A stretch of 64,000 bases of DNA from Mesobacillus subterraneus (lineage in GTDB: Bacteria > Bacillota > Bacilli > Bacillales > Cytobacillaceae), in the NCBI RefSeq assembly GCF_023715485.1, contig NZ_JAMBOF010000004.1, positions 186,001 through 250,000 on the forward strand. The letters run 5' to 3'. Shown here one piece after another: positions 34,517 through 43,278 of this stretch. A program made the position numbers and the translations under genes. Position 1 is the stretch's first letter. Each line of letters starts with the position of its first letter. The notes beneath the pieces were generated by a model. It did no database searches, had not been told where the DNA came from, and saw only the letters and a program-made list of their open reading frames with translations.

Positions 34517-36349
34517 ATGCTGAAACCAATGCTCCCTACACTGGCATTTGACACCCCCAGAGGGGATGAATGGCGCTATGAAATAAAATTTGATGGTTTC
34601 CGTGCACTCCTCACTTGGGATGATGAGATTGAACTGACGAGCAGGAATGGGAAGCCTCTGCTTCCAATCTTCCCCGAAATCAATGAATTCCTGCTCTCAT
34701 ACAAAGAAGACTTTAAACCGTATTTGCCCCTCTCCTTCGATGCAGAGCTGGTCTTTCTAGAGAATCCATACAAGGCTCATTTCGGAGCAATCCAGGTCAG
34801 GGGAAGAATGCGCTCTGAAGAACGGATCAAAATTGCGGCAAAAACGAATCCTTGCAGGCTGATGGTTTTTGATCTCCTGATGGTAATGGGTGAATGTATA
34901 ACGGACCAATCATATAAAGACAGAAGGAAAAAACTTCAATCATTGTTTGAAAACCTTAACCTCCCTTTAACTCCTGATAACGGGAATCCTAAACTTTTGC
35001 AGCTGATTCCAAGTGAATCAGATTTAAATAGGCTGTGGGAAAGAATTGTCATCTTCGACGGCGAGGGAATTGTAGCCAAGCAGAATAACAGCAAATGGGA
35101 AGAAGGCAAACGGACTGGAACATGGATTAAAGCAAAAAACTGGAAATATGTATCTTGTTTTGTAACGGCATATGAAAAATCAAATGGCTATTTTTATCTA
35201 TCTGTTTTTAAGGAATCCAAAATTCATCAAATTGGCCTTGTCATTTTTGGTTTTAAGCCAGAGGAGAAAAATGCACTTCATCAAATCATTAAACAGAATA
35301 AAACTGATGAAGATAATCAATTCATATACGTAGAGCCAGGAATCTGTCTAGATGTAAAATACTTGGAAATTTATGAAGGCCAGCTGCGCGAGCCGCATTT
35401 CCATCAATTTCGTTTTGATTTGACTCCGGATGCATGTACATATGATAAATTTGTTTTTCAGCAAAAGAATCTTCCACCTGATATCGAGATTACTCACCCT
35501 GACAAGCCACTTTGGGAGGAGCCTTCTATCCGGAAGGTCGACTATATCCATTACTTAAGAGAAATCTCTCCTTATATGCTGCCATTTTTGAAGGATAGAC
35601 TATTAACGGTAATCCGGTATCCACATGGGATGTTCGGAGAAGCATTTTACCAAAAAAACGTACCGGATTATGCACCTGAATTTGTCGAAACAGCAAAGTC
35701 AGAGGGGATTGAATATATTGTATGCGATAATATGAAAACCCTGTTGTGGCTCGGGAACCAGATCGCCATTGAATTCCACATTCCTTTTCAGACGAATGGC
35801 AGCAAAGGACCGGATGAAATAGTATTCGATCTTGATCCTCCATCTCGGGAATATTTTCATTTAGCGATAAAGGCAGCAGTTTACATCAAGGAAGTGCTGG
35901 ATGAATTAAAGCTCATAAGCTTCATTAAAACATCCGGCAATAAAGGACTGCAGGTGTATATCCCTCTCCCTGCGGATACTTATACCTATGATGATACGAG
36001 GTTGTTCACTTCATTTATTGCGAACTATCTTGTTTCTAAAGATCCCGATTCATTCACAATTGAACGAATGAAGAAAAACAGGGGCAACAGGCTTTACGTT
36101 GATTATGTCCAGCATGCTGAAGGAAAAACGATAATCAGCCCATATTCAGCACGAGGAAGAGCCCATGCAGGGGTCGCTGCTCCGCTTTTCTGGGAAGAAG
36201 TAAATGACGAGCTGAAGATAGAGAATTTCCATCTCGGCACAATCATCCCACGTGTACAAAAACTCGGCTGCCCCTTCCGCGACTACTTCGCTGTCAAAGA
36301 TGAGCAAAATTTCGATCCCGTACTGCAGGTTTTAAAGGCTAAAAAGTAA
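34517..36349 (+). CDS. ligD: ATP-dependent DNA ligase LigD (ligase-polymerase)
   Basis: 610 aa from the ATG giving MLKPMLPTLAFDTPRGDEWR, close to the 611 aa of B. subtilis LigD; 17 extra upstream codons have no ribosome site. The ligase domain comes first: the AMP-Lys motif YEIKFDGFRALLTW, FDAELVFLENPYKAHFGAIQ and GEGIVAKQNNSKWEEGKRTG. From about 320 the polymerase/primase domain carries the metal-binding DLDPPSREYF, KTSGNKGLQVYIPLP and NRLYVDYVQH. The nuclease (PE) domain is absent, as in Bacillus. It fills and seals Ku-bound double-strand breaks. It is divergent from ku. Confidence 0.96.
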   Translation: MLKPMLPTLAFDTPRGDEWRYEIKFDGFRALLTWDDEIELTSRNGKPLLPIFPEINEFLLSYKEDFKPYLPLSFDAELVFLENPYKAHFGAIQVRGRMRSEERIKIAAKTNPCRLMVFDLLMVMGECITDQSYKDRRKKLQSLFENLNLPLTPDNGNPKLLQLIPSESDLNRLWERIVIFDGEGIVAKQNNSKWEEGKRTGTWIKAKNWKYVSCFVTAYEKSNGYFYLSVFKESKIHQIGLVIFGFKPEEKNALHQIIKQNKTDEDNQFIYVEPGICLDVKYLEIYEGQLREPHFHQFRFDLTPDACTYDKFVFQQKNLPPDIEITHPDKPLWEEPSIRKVDYIHYLREISPYMLPFLKDRLLTVIRYPHGMFGEAFYQKNVPDYAPEFVETAKSEGIEYIVCDNMKTLLWLGNQIAIEFHIPFQTNGSKGPDEIVFDLDPPSREYFHLAIKAAVYIKEVLDELKLISFIKTSGNKGLQVYIPLPADTYTYDDTRLFTSFIANYLVSKDPDSFTIERMKKNRGNRLYVDYVQHAEGKTIISPYSARGRAHAGVAAPLFWEEVNDELKIENFHLGTIIPRVQKLGCPFRDYFAVKDEQNFDPVLQVLKAKK

Positions 36350-36350
36350 G

Positions 36351-36605
36351 AAAAGCGCAAGCGCCTTGGTCAGCCCCGACAAGCGCCGGAGGGCCGACCG
36401 GTGAAGTCGTTCTTTGACTTAATTGAGCAGACCGAAATCGAAATGTATAGCCGACTGTCCAGAAACGCAGAAACTGGAGACTCCGACAAAGAAGCGTTTT
36501 TTGCTTCTGCCGGCGGAGTTGAAGTTTCGGAGTTTCTAGGAGGCGACACTAGACAAGTGACTCGAGGGGCTAGTCGCTGGAGCTGGACAATTCTCGTAGT
36601 GAGTT
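36351..36605 (+). repeat. Dispersed GC-rich repeat family C
   Basis: It begins AAAAGCGCAAGCGCCTTGGT, then CAGCCCCGACAAGCGC, a central AATGTATAGCCGACTGTCC and CAGAAACGCAGAAACTGGAG, and ends around GCTGGAGCTGGACAATTCTC. This composition and the self-complementary start are typical of a non-coding repeat common in Bacillaceae. A 74-codon ORF crossing it is judged spurious. Confidence 0.6.
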
Positions 36606-36623
36606 TATACTTTCTTACTTCAT

Positions 36624-36659
36624 AAAAAAATCCTGAGGATTGCTTTCCTCAGGATTTTA
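36624..36659 (-). terminator. Terminator of dapF
   Basis: AAAATCCTGAGGA and TCCTCAGGATTTT flank TTGCTT; the minus strand ends in seven T. Confidence 0.9.
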
Positions 36660-36679
36660 ATTATGCTTGGATACCTCGA

Positions 36680-37660
36680 TTAAAAATGACTCAAATATTT
36701 TTTTGCGTGTTCCTGCAGCCTGCTATATTGGAGATCTTCATTAAAATCTTCCTGCTCCAGGATTTCAGCAACAATTCCCTCTTGTTTAAAATCAACTTCG
36801 ATTTGCGCAGAGTAAACATACGTAGCGTTCCCGATCAAATCGATTGTGTATGTTCCGTCTTGTTCATGGACAGCACACTGCACCATCCCGCCGTTGTTGT
36901 AAACATTGATTGGTTGATCCAACTCATTCTCATTAATCAGGCAAGTGACCAGAGTCGAAGCAGACATTGCTGTTCCGCAAGCATTCGTGAAGCCAACTCC
37001 ACGCTCAAAAGTCCTGACGAAGATATTCCCTTTTTCAAGCAGCCTGACAAAGCTGACATTCACACCATCCGGGAATAAGTCATTCGGATTGTTAACCTTC
37101 TCGCTGAGCTCTTTCTGCAAATCAGTTGCTAATTGTTCTTTGCTGACGATTGCTGTTAAATGCGGATTAGGGACAGCGAGTGCAGTAAAAGTCAGCTCTT
37201 CTGATAACTGCGGAATTTTTTCCTGAATGAGAGTCTCCTGATCAAGGTTGAGCGGCAAACTCGTCAGATTAAAAGATACAGGAGATATCTCCACCTGGTA
37301 GGTTGGGATATCGATGAATATCTCCTCATGCTTTTTCACCTTGAGATTGGCCTTCATTGTTTCAATTACAGCTTCATCTTTGCCTAGCTTTTCACAGACA
37401 TATCTGCCGGCACAGCGCAGGCCGTTTCCACACATAGAAGCCTCCGTGCCGTCTGAATTAAAGATGCGATATTGGGCATCCGCAACCTTGCTTGGACGGA
37501 TAAACAAGATGCCATCAGCACCCAGGGATTTCTCTCGGTCACAAAGCGCAAGTGCTAAATCCCGCCTTTTGAAGTCGTCAAACTTATAGTTGCCTTCCGA
37601 TTCATCTATAAGTAAAAAATCATTATGTGATCCATGGCATTTTATCAAGTCTACTAACAT
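36680..37660 (-). CDS. dapF: Diaminopimelate epimerase (long form)
   Basis: 326 aa from the ATG behind GGGGG (MLVDLIKCHGSHNDFLLIDE), against about 280 in B. subtilis DapF. It converts LL- to meso-diaminopimelate for lysine and peptidoglycan. The two catalytic Cys are in ASMCGNGLRCAGRY and GFTNACGTAMSAS, with ERGVGFT conserved. The extra length is mainly a C-terminal 35-40 residues (EILEQEDFNEDLQYSRLQEH) and a mid insertion. In this reading the usual GxGNDF is HGSHNDF. A nine-copy 52-bp tandem repeat starts 91 bp upstream of the ATG. Confidence 0.9.
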   Translation of the reverse strand: MLVDLIKCHGSHNDFLLIDESEGNYKFDDFKRRDLALALCDREKSLGADGILFIRPSKVADAQYRIFNSDGTEASMCGNGLRCAGRYVCEKLGKDEAVIETMKANLKVKKHEEIFIDIPTYQVEISPVSFNLTSLPLNLDQETLIQEKIPQLSEELTFTALAVPNPHLTAIVSKEQLATDLQKELSEKVNNPNDLFPDGVNVSFVRLLEKGNIFVRTFERGVGFTNACGTAMSASTLVTCLINENELDQPINVYNNGGMVQCAVHEQDGTYTIDLIGNATYVYSAQIEVDFKQEGIVAEILEQEDFNEDLQYSRLQEHAKKYLSHF

Positions 37661-37750
37661 GCTTACGCCCCCAAATTCCTTCGTTATATTACAAGATGCC
37701 ATAAATCGTGGATTTGTTCAATAAGGAAGGTGGTTAGGTTCAAAATTTAA

Positions 37751-38218
37751 CTCTGCTTTTACCGTTTTCCTTTGGTCCGAGCATTTTCGGGCAATGCAGT
37801 CCCTCTGCTTTTACCGTTTTTCTCTGGTCCGAGCATTTTCGGGCAATGCAGACCCTCTGCTTTTACCGTTTCTCTCTGGTCCGAGCATTTTCGGGCAATG
37901 CAGCCCCTCTGCTTTTACCGTTTTTCTCTGGTCCGAGCATTTTCGGGCAATGCAGCCCCTCTGCTTTTACCGTTTTTCTTTGGTCCGACCATTTTCGGGC
38001 AATGCAGACCCTCTGCTTTTACCGTTTCTCTCTGGTCCGAGCATTTTCGGGCAATGCAGCCACTCTGCTTTTACCGTTTTTCTCTGGTCCGAGCATTTTC
38101 GGGCAATGCAGACCCTCTGCTTTTACCGTTTCTCTCTGGTCCGAGCATTTTCGGACAATGCAGTCCCTCTGCTTTTACCGTTTTTCTCTGGTCCGAGCAT
38201 TTTCGGGCAATGCAAACT
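37751..38218. repeat. 52-bp tandem repeat, nine copies
   Basis: Copies begin at 37751, 37803, 37855, 37907, 37959, 38011, 38063, 38115 and 38167. Each reads CTCTGCTTTTACCGTTTYTC, then TYTGGTCCGAGC, then ATTTTCGGGCAATGCAGNCC. Copies differ at only a few positions, mostly the pyrimidine after CCGTTT and the base after GCAG. Each unit holds a small hairpin (GCATT-TTCGGGC-AATGC). It fills the space between the dapF start and the copper-storage gene terminator. Since 52 is not a multiple of three, open frames across it are accidental. Confidence 0.95.
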
Positions 38219-38240
38219 GCTTGTATAGGTGTTTACCATT

Positions 38241-38267
38241 AAAAAGAACCGGCATTTCTACCGGTCC
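38241..38267 (-). terminator. Terminator of the four-helix Cys-rich gene
   Basis: ACCGG (38248-38252) and CCGGT (38261-38265), followed on the minus strand by TTCTTTTT. Confidence 0.75.
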
Positions 38268-38276
38268 ATCCGCTTC

Positions 38277-38606
38277 TTACGATGCCATTTTCCTGCATTC
38301 TTCTGCACATTTAAAGCATGCTTCAGCACATCTTTGGCAATGGTCATGGTCATGTTTCCTGCATTCGTTGCCGCAAGCTTCACAAATATCTGCGCACAGT
38401 CCGCAAATTTGGTTGACGAAATGGCTGTTAGTCTGCATTGCAGTGACTGCCATCCCGCAAATCTCTGCGCATTCCCTGTCCATCCTGATGCATTCTGCCA
38501 TCATTTTTACATTTTCTTCTTTTAAGCATGAATCAAAACATACATTACAAGCTTCAATACATTCTATACACGCCTGGATGCAATCCTGATACTTTTGATT
38601 TATCAT
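38277..38606 (-). CDS. Four-helix-bundle copper-storage-type protein (Csp/DUF326)
   Basis: 109 aa with about 19 Cys, arranged as CxxxC steps along helices: CIQACIECIEACNVCFDSCL, MAECIRMDRECAEICG, ICGLCADICEACGNEC, CQRCAEACFKCAEEC. This matches the cytosolic Csp3 copper-storage proteins and B. subtilis YhjQ, which bind many Cu(I) ions inside a four-helix bundle. No signal peptide is present, so it is cytosolic. A His cluster (KHDHDHC) near residue 85 is typical of the mouth of the bundle. It is monocistronic. copA-copZ lie 21 kb away. Confidence 0.9.
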   Translation of the reverse strand: MINQKYQDCIQACIECIEACNVCFDSCLKEENVKMMAECIRMDRECAEICGMAVTAMQTNSHFVNQICGLCADICEACGNECRKHDHDHCQRCAEACFKCAEECRKMAS

Positions 38607-38694
38607 AGTCCAACCTCCTTAGGTATTTTACTTATCTCTTAGCCTAATTAAATTGGGACTAAACAAGCCTTTATCAAATGGAACATATTTCATT

Positions 38695-39489
38695 CTAATG
38701 ATCATGGTACATGTATCGGTGAGCGAGAGCCGCAAAAAAAGCCAATCTTCCCCCCTGATCCAAGGAATAGTCGAATGATAAAACAGGAGTATGCACATCT
38801 TTGAAATAACTTGTCCATTCCAAGGGCATCCAACCTCTTTGGAGCCTGGAAACAATTAAACCATGTTCATCAATCAACTTCATTTCCGGGAACATCCTTG
38901 ACGACTCTTCGATTGTAACTTTCCTCCCATTCCTGACTATTGCAGTAGCAAACTGACTGTTATTGTTCCTTTTAGAATAATAAAAGAATCCCAAAACTTC
39001 TTTTTGTCTATTTATCATTTTTATCCCTTTTCCATCCTGGAGCAAGCTTGCTTGCAGACATCCGTATGCATCATAGATTCCAAAGCTTTTTTTTAAGCTT
39101 TTATCGATAAAATAAGGCAAAAACCAACGCCAGGATCTCACATCAAGCTCTCTTAATTCTCCTGCAAGCATCCCGTCAGGTGTAAAAAACAGCAGTTTCA
39201 CAGCAGGTGCAGGCGCAAAAGCAAGGAGCAGATGGTTTTGTGAAAAAAGGGTCTTGTCATTATGACGAGGGAAGGTATACATACTCTCTTCAGATTTGTT
39301 TTGATACAAAAGGTATTTATTATAATGCAGCAAACAAACCAATAGGAACGGCACTGCCACCAAAACCAAAGGCATGTTCCAGGAAAACAAAAAACTTGCT
39401 GTTAAAATGAAAGAAAGCAGACCTGCTGAAACAATAGAACCATTCAAATTGATATAGGCTGTCTGCTGGTAATATTGCCGGATACTCAT
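38695..39489 (-). CDS. Membrane protein with two N-terminal helices, function unknown
   Basis: 264 aa from the ATG behind AAGGAG (MSIRQYYQQTAYINLNGSIV); a frame-open extension of 21 codons lacks a ribosome site. Two adjacent hydrophobic segments (about 20-58: SIVSAGLLSFILTASFLF and MPLVLVAVPFLLVCLL) anchor a beta-rich cytoplasmic domain with tubby/LURP-like repeated 'G.(I/L)...' strands (FFTPDGMLAGELRELD, FGIYDAYGCLQASLLQDGKG). No catalytic motif is seen. The LURP-like comparison is only structural impression. Confidence 0.68.
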   Translation of the reverse strand: MSIRQYYQQTAYINLNGSIVSAGLLSFILTASFLFSWNMPLVLVAVPFLLVCLLHYNKYLLYQNKSEESMYTFPRHNDKTLFSQNHLLLAFAPAPAVKLLFFTPDGMLAGELRELDVRSWRWFLPYFIDKSLKKSFGIYDAYGCLQASLLQDGKGIKMINRQKEVLGFFYYSKRNNNSQFATAIVRNGRKVTIEESSRMFPEMKLIDEHGLIVSRLQRGWMPLEWTSYFKDVHTPVLSFDYSLDQGGRLAFFAALAHRYMYHDH

Positions 39490-39575
39490 ATCTATTATCT
39501 CCTTGAAGAAAATCTGCTTCGTCCTTTTAAGTCTATTAATCGAGGAGGACAATCATTCGATCTTTTTCTAACAAA

Positions 39576-39609
39576 ATAAAACCGGACAGGTTTTTTCCCT
39601 GCCCGGTTC
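39576..39609 (-). terminator. Terminator of the subtilase gene
   Basis: AACCGGACAGG and CCTGCCCGGTT pair with one mismatch; the minus strand continues TTTATTTTG. Confidence 0.8.
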
Positions 39610-39617
39610 TAGTACTA

Positions 39618-41006
39618 TTAGTTATTGTTGAGTGCGTTTACTGCATTTATGAGACCATGACCAGATTCCGCGTCATAACCTGGCTTGAAGACATCTTCAG
39701 CCGAGTTTTGGATGATGGCTTTGACTTGAGCAGGAGTGAGTTTATCCTTACCGTGCTTAGCGATTATGACACCTGCAAGTGCAGCAGTTTTCGGTGCTGC
39801 CATTGAAGTTCCGCCTTTGGCGCCGTATCCATGTCCAATTACATTTTTATTAGCATCAAAGAGCGGAACTGTGCTAAAAGCCAGATAGCTATTATCTCTT
39901 CCGGCACCAGTAGAAGGATCGTAATTCGGTCCAAGGTCGCCGCCTGGTGCCATTACGTCAATTTTACCAACGCCATAGTTAGAGTAGAACGCAAGATTCT
40001 TCAAAGCTCCGCCAGCAGATACCCTGATCATAGTCTGACTGCTCGGACTTCTGTGGGTTGCACCCGTGTCATCACCTGATAATTTCCCAGGACTGCTAAG
40101 GTCTACAGCGTTGTTACCTGCAGATCCTACAACAGTTACACCTTTCTGAATTGCGTACTGGATTGCACGGTTGAACAGGTGAACATCTGCTACAATATCT
40201 TTGGTTGCATAATCAGGGTTTTGGAACCAATCATAGCCACCAAGTGACATATTTACTACGTCTACGTTATCATCAGCAGCAGTCATCAATGCATCTGCAA
40301 TATGTGAAGTCTCAGCGCCGCCAGTTGGTCCAAAAACACGATATGAAGCTACTTTTAGATCTGGCCCTACTCCAAGTGCACTCCCTTTTGCAGCAATCGA
40401 ACCGGCAACATGTGTACCATGACTGTTCTGGTCAATCGGGTCTGAATAGCCTGGAACAAATGATTTTCCACCAGCGTAATTATCCTTTAAATCGGGGTGA
40501 TTATAGTCAATCCCTGTATCGATTACCCCAACAACGATATCCTCGCCCTCAACTACAGACTTTCCAGTTCCTCCTGGGAGCGTCCAAGATTCTCCGTTGT
40601 TTGTTACTTGCTTAATGTCCCACATATATTGATTATAGAAATCCGCACCTTCAGAAAGGTCCTCAACTTCCACTGTCTCCCCTTCAATTGTCTGCTCCGG
40701 ATAAACAATATTCTCCACGCCAGCCTCTAAAACTAGAGCGGATTTTTTCACTTCCTTTAAGAAATTCGCATTTGTTGATGTAACCTCAACCGCACCCAGC
40801 TTGTCCAATTTATCTTCAACTTGTCCACCAGCCTTTTTGATCGCATCCGCATATCCAGACGGCAATCCTTGCTGATCCTTAAAAATAACCAAGTATTTAT
40901 TATCAGCAGTTTCCGCTTCACCCTTAGCAATACCTGCATTGAAAATTGTTGCAGCCCCTAAAAGCACAGCAAGCGTCCCTGCATAAAGTTTCTTTTTCGT
41001 CGACAT
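39618..41006 (-). CDS. Secreted subtilisin-like serine protease (S8)
   Basis: 462 aa. A signal peptide (about 1-30, KKKLYAGTLAVLLGAATIF) is followed by an I9 propeptide (YLVIFKDQQGLPSGYADAIK) and the S8 domain from about residue 125. The catalytic triad lies in VIDTGIDYNHPDL (Asp), SHGTHVAGSIAA (His) and GTSMAAPKTAALAG (Ser), with the oxyanion Asn in VGSAGNNAVD. It is a secreted protease cleaving extracellular proteins. AGGAGG precedes the start, and a promoter lies at 41034-41061. No inhibitor gene is adjacent. Confidence 0.95.
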   Translation of the reverse strand: MSTKKKLYAGTLAVLLGAATIFNAGIAKGEAETADNKYLVIFKDQQGLPSGYADAIKKAGGQVEDKLDKLGAVEVTSTNANFLKEVKKSALVLEAGVENIVYPEQTIEGETVEVEDLSEGADFYNQYMWDIKQVTNNGESWTLPGGTGKSVVEGEDIVVGVIDTGIDYNHPDLKDNYAGGKSFVPGYSDPIDQNSHGTHVAGSIAAKGSALGVGPDLKVASYRVFGPTGGAETSHIADALMTAADDNVDVVNMSLGGYDWFQNPDYATKDIVADVHLFNRAIQYAIQKGVTVVGSAGNNAVDLSSPGKLSGDDTGATHRSPSSQTMIRVSAGGALKNLAFYSNYGVGKIDVMAPGGDLGPNYDPSTGAGRDNSYLAFSTVPLFDANKNVIGHGYGAKGGTSMAAPKTAALAGVIIAKHGKDKLTPAQVKAIIQNSAEDVFKPGYDAESGHGLINAVNALNNN

Positions 41007-41033
41007 AGTACCCCTCCTTTTTTCTTAATTTTC

Positions 41034-41061
41034 ATTATATTTAAAAATTTAACTTTCGCAA
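41034..41061 (-). promoter_or_regulatory. Putative promoter of the subtilase gene
   Basis: On the minus strand TTGCGA (41061-41056), a 16-bp spacer and TATAAT (41039-41034), 28 nt before the ATG. The rest of the gap to 41246 is AT-rich with no gene. Confidence 0.55.
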
Positions 41062-41245
41062 TATAATAAATTCGACACGAGATTATTATGTCTCTCTATC
41101 AAAATAGTGCTTTTTTATTATATATTACAAATATTTACCTAAAAAAGATTTACAAATAAGTTCATTGAATCATTTTCCTTCTCCATTTTAGCTGATTTTT
41201 CGACATACACTTATGAAAAAACAGTTCTTTCTTCCTGTACTCCAA

Positions 41246-41278
41246 ATTAAAAACCTGGCTCATATTGAACCAGGTTTA
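41246..41278 (-). terminator. Terminator of the yxlEFG-like operon
   Basis: AAACCTGG (41251-41258) and CCAGGTTT (41270-41277), with TTTTTAAT following on the minus strand. Confidence 0.85.
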
Positions 41279-41287
41279 GTATGTTTA

Positions 41288-42067
41288 TTAATCTGCAAGT
41301 TCTTTTCTCTTAAAAATGATGACTGTTAATGCCAGAACTAAGATGATCAAGATTGAGGCCATCCCTGTTGCCGGCCAAGCATGTTCTGGCCATTTATCCG
41401 AAACGAGCATTTCTGATGCGTAAGGCAGCAACTTTGTCGGACTCCACTCCAAAAGATGTGAAAAATAGCTCCCTAGCATGTTAAAAACAAATACTGTGAC
41501 AAGGGTCACCATACCTGCCGCTCCTGGATGCTTTAAGGTGGCGCTTGTAAAAACCACAAGAGTTAAAACAAGTGCGATCCAAAGTGCATACAAGCCAAAA
41601 GCAGCCATAAAACTGCCAAAAGGTATGAATTCAAATAGAACTCCAGTATAATACCAGCTTGCCAAAAAACCTAAAAATAATGAAATAACGACTAATGTAA
41701 GTGCAGCAGTCCATTTGGATGTAATATAAGAAATATAAGAAACTGGTTTTACGAGGATCAGTTGGGCTACACCGCTCTTCCTCTCACCGGCTATTGTCCC
41801 CATCATCGAAAGCACGATGATCAAAATCCCTATCGTCTGGTATTCGCCGAGACTCATGATAAAGACCTCTTTGGCTGATGGTTCAGGTATATCTATTACT
41901 GCGCCTTCAGGCAGCCCGCCAACTGAATCTATGATTTGCGGCATATAATAGGTCGTCAGTGGATCCATTACCCCCAGCAGGATAAAAGTTAGCGGTACCC
42001 AAATCCATTTATAATTCCTTGCCATTTCTAGAAATTCTTTGTTCAAAAGCGTAATCCACTGGTTCAT
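41288..42067 (-). CDS. yxlG: ABC-2 type transporter permease, YxlG-like
   Basis: 259 aa with about six membrane helices. The N-terminus MNQWITLLNKEFLEMARNYK is cytoplasmic, and a large loop after helix 1 carries DSVGGLPEGAVIDIPEPSAK. GTIAGERKSGVAQLILVKPV is the ABC-2 coupling helix. It pairs with the ATPase encoded just upstream (4-nt overlap). The gene order matches yxlE-yxlF-yxlG of the B. subtilis sigY operon, where the transporter affects SigY activity. No sigY homologue is seen here. The substrate is unknown. Confidence 0.85.
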   Translation of the reverse strand: MNQWITLLNKEFLEMARNYKWIWVPLTFILLGVMDPLTTYYMPQIIDSVGGLPEGAVIDIPEPSAKEVFIMSLGEYQTIGILIIVLSMMGTIAGERKSGVAQLILVKPVSYISYITSKWTAALTLVVISLFLGFLASWYYTGVLFEFIPFGSFMAAFGLYALWIALVLTLVVFTSATLKHPGAAGMVTLVTVFVFNMLGSYFSHLLEWSPTKLLPYASEMLVSDKWPEHAWPATGMASILIILVLALTVIIFKRKELAD

Positions 42068-42972
42068 TTTTGCACCACCTTCATAAAAACATCCTCAAGG
42101 CTGATCGAGCTGATTTCATATTTAAAAAGAGGCCAATTTTCCTTTACAGCCTTGTTCAGAATTGTACTTTTAACCTCTTCAATATCGCTGGTGAAAACGC
42201 TTGCTTTGTTGCCTTCAATTTTTATTGAGATAACCTTGGGATCATTGTTAAGGCTTTTTAAGTAATCATTTGCTCTTCCCTGGAAAACGAGGTCAATCTT
42301 AGATTGCTGGTACTTCTCCCTGAATTGATCCATCGTCCCAGATTCAATGATTTCACCATCATGCAGGAATAATATGCTCTCGCATACTTCTTCGGCATCA
42401 TTAAGGATGTGGGTTGAAAACAAAACCGTCGCTTCTTGTTTTAGCTTTTCAAGCAGCTCAAGTACTTCCCTTCTGCCGAATGGGTCAAGAGCGGAAACAG
42501 GCTCATCGAGCATGATTAATTTTGGCCTGTGGATGATCGCCTGGGCGATACCGAGGCGCTGTTTCATCCCACCTGAAAACTTGCCGATTCTTCTGTTTTT
42601 CGCATCATCGATTCCAACTAGCTCAAGAAGCTCGTTGGAACGCTCCTTAGCTTCTCTTGAGTTTAAGCCTGAAAGTTTGCCTGCATACTCAAGGAATTCC
42701 CTTGCTGTCATCCATTCATAAAAAACTGGATGCTGAGGAAGATAACCGATTAATCTTCTGTGGTCCGCATCTTTATTTTCGCCTTCGAAATGAATGCTGC
42801 CATGAGTAGGCTCCAGCAAGCCTGAAAGCATCTTCAAAGTAGTCGTTTTTCCAGCGCCATTGGCACCAATCAAAGCGATGCATTTTCCAGGCTCAAGCTC
42901 AAAGTTAAGCCCTTTGATTACTTTCAAGTCCTTGAAGGATTTTACCAAATTTTCAACACGGACTAGTGCCAT
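42064..42972 (-). CDS. yxlF: ABC transporter ATP-binding protein, YxlF-like
   Basis: 302 aa from the ATG behind GGAAGGAG (MALVRVENLVKSFKDLKVIK). Walker A is LIGANGAGKTTTLKM, the signature is KFSGGMKQRLGIAQA, Walker B is LIMLDEPVSALDPFG and the switch His is in LFSTHILNDAEEV. The C-terminal 90 residues form the extra domain typical of ABC-2 exporter ATPases. Its ATG overlaps the yxlE stop (TGATG), indicating translational coupling. Confidence 0.95.
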   Translation of the reverse strand: MALVRVENLVKSFKDLKVIKGLNFELEPGKCIALIGANGAGKTTTLKMLSGLLEPTHGSIHFEGENKDADHRRLIGYLPQHPVFYEWMTAREFLEYAGKLSGLNSREAKERSNELLELVGIDDAKNRRIGKFSGGMKQRLGIAQAIIHRPKLIMLDEPVSALDPFGRREVLELLEKLKQEATVLFSTHILNDAEEVCESILFLHDGEIIESGTMDQFREKYQQSKIDLVFQGRANDYLKSLNNDPKVISIKIEGNKASVFTSDIEEVKSTILNKAVKENWPLFKYEISSISLEDVFMKVVQK

Positions 42973-43172
42973 CAATGATTTCTCCTTCCAACCACGAAAT
43001 ACAGGATTGGACCGATGATATTGATGAGCAGTATGACGATTGCCCAGATCCATTTAGGTCCATTCGTTTTTTCAATTTTTATTAAATCGACGAGCGCAAC
43101 AATCAATAAGATGGCCTGAATAACTAGAATAGGTGCTAATAAACTCCAATTTACCGTTTCAAATATCTCCAT
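42972..43172 (-). CDS. yxlE: PLDc_N membrane protein, YxlE-like
   Basis: 66 aa from the ATG behind GAGGAGG (MEIFETVNWSLLAPILVIQA). Two membrane helices are separated by a short charged loop (LIKIEKTNGPKWIWA), ending GPILYFVVGRRNH. This is the PLDc_N module found in B. subtilis YxlE. It precedes and is coupled to yxlF. In B. subtilis YxlE acts with YxlC/D as part of SigY negative control; that role is not assured here. Confidence 0.85.
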   Translation of the reverse strand: MEIFETVNWSLLAPILVIQAILLIVALVDLIKIEKTNGPKWIWAIVILLINIIGPILYFVVGRRNH

Positions 43173-43240
43173 ATCGGAATACCTCCTCATTTTCTTTCAT
43201 CCATAAGACGCACGAAGCAAAAAAACGTTCAAAAAAACAA

Positions 43241-43270
43241 AAAAAAATATCCGGCAAAAATTGCCGGACA
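43241..43270 (-). terminator. Hairpin between the DUF4870 gene and yxlE
   Basis: TCCGGCAAAAATTGCCGGA (43250-43268) followed on the minus strand by TATTTTTTTTTG. It may attenuate read-through from the DUF4870 gene into yxlEFG. Confidence 0.8.
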
Positions 43271-43278
43271 TCATTGGT

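Noticed and set aside
36401-36625. 74-codon ORF in repeat family C
   Set aside because: It lies wholly in a dispersed repeat, has no ribosome site and no protein-like pattern.
37751-38218. CRISPR array
   Set aside because: Units are contiguous and nearly identical throughout; there are no variable spacers and no cas genes.
37772-38589. Three long overlapping plus-strand ORFs across the 52-bp array
   Set aside because: The unit length is not a multiple of three and lacks stops, so all frames stay open; the same peptide recurs in three frames with no ribosome site.
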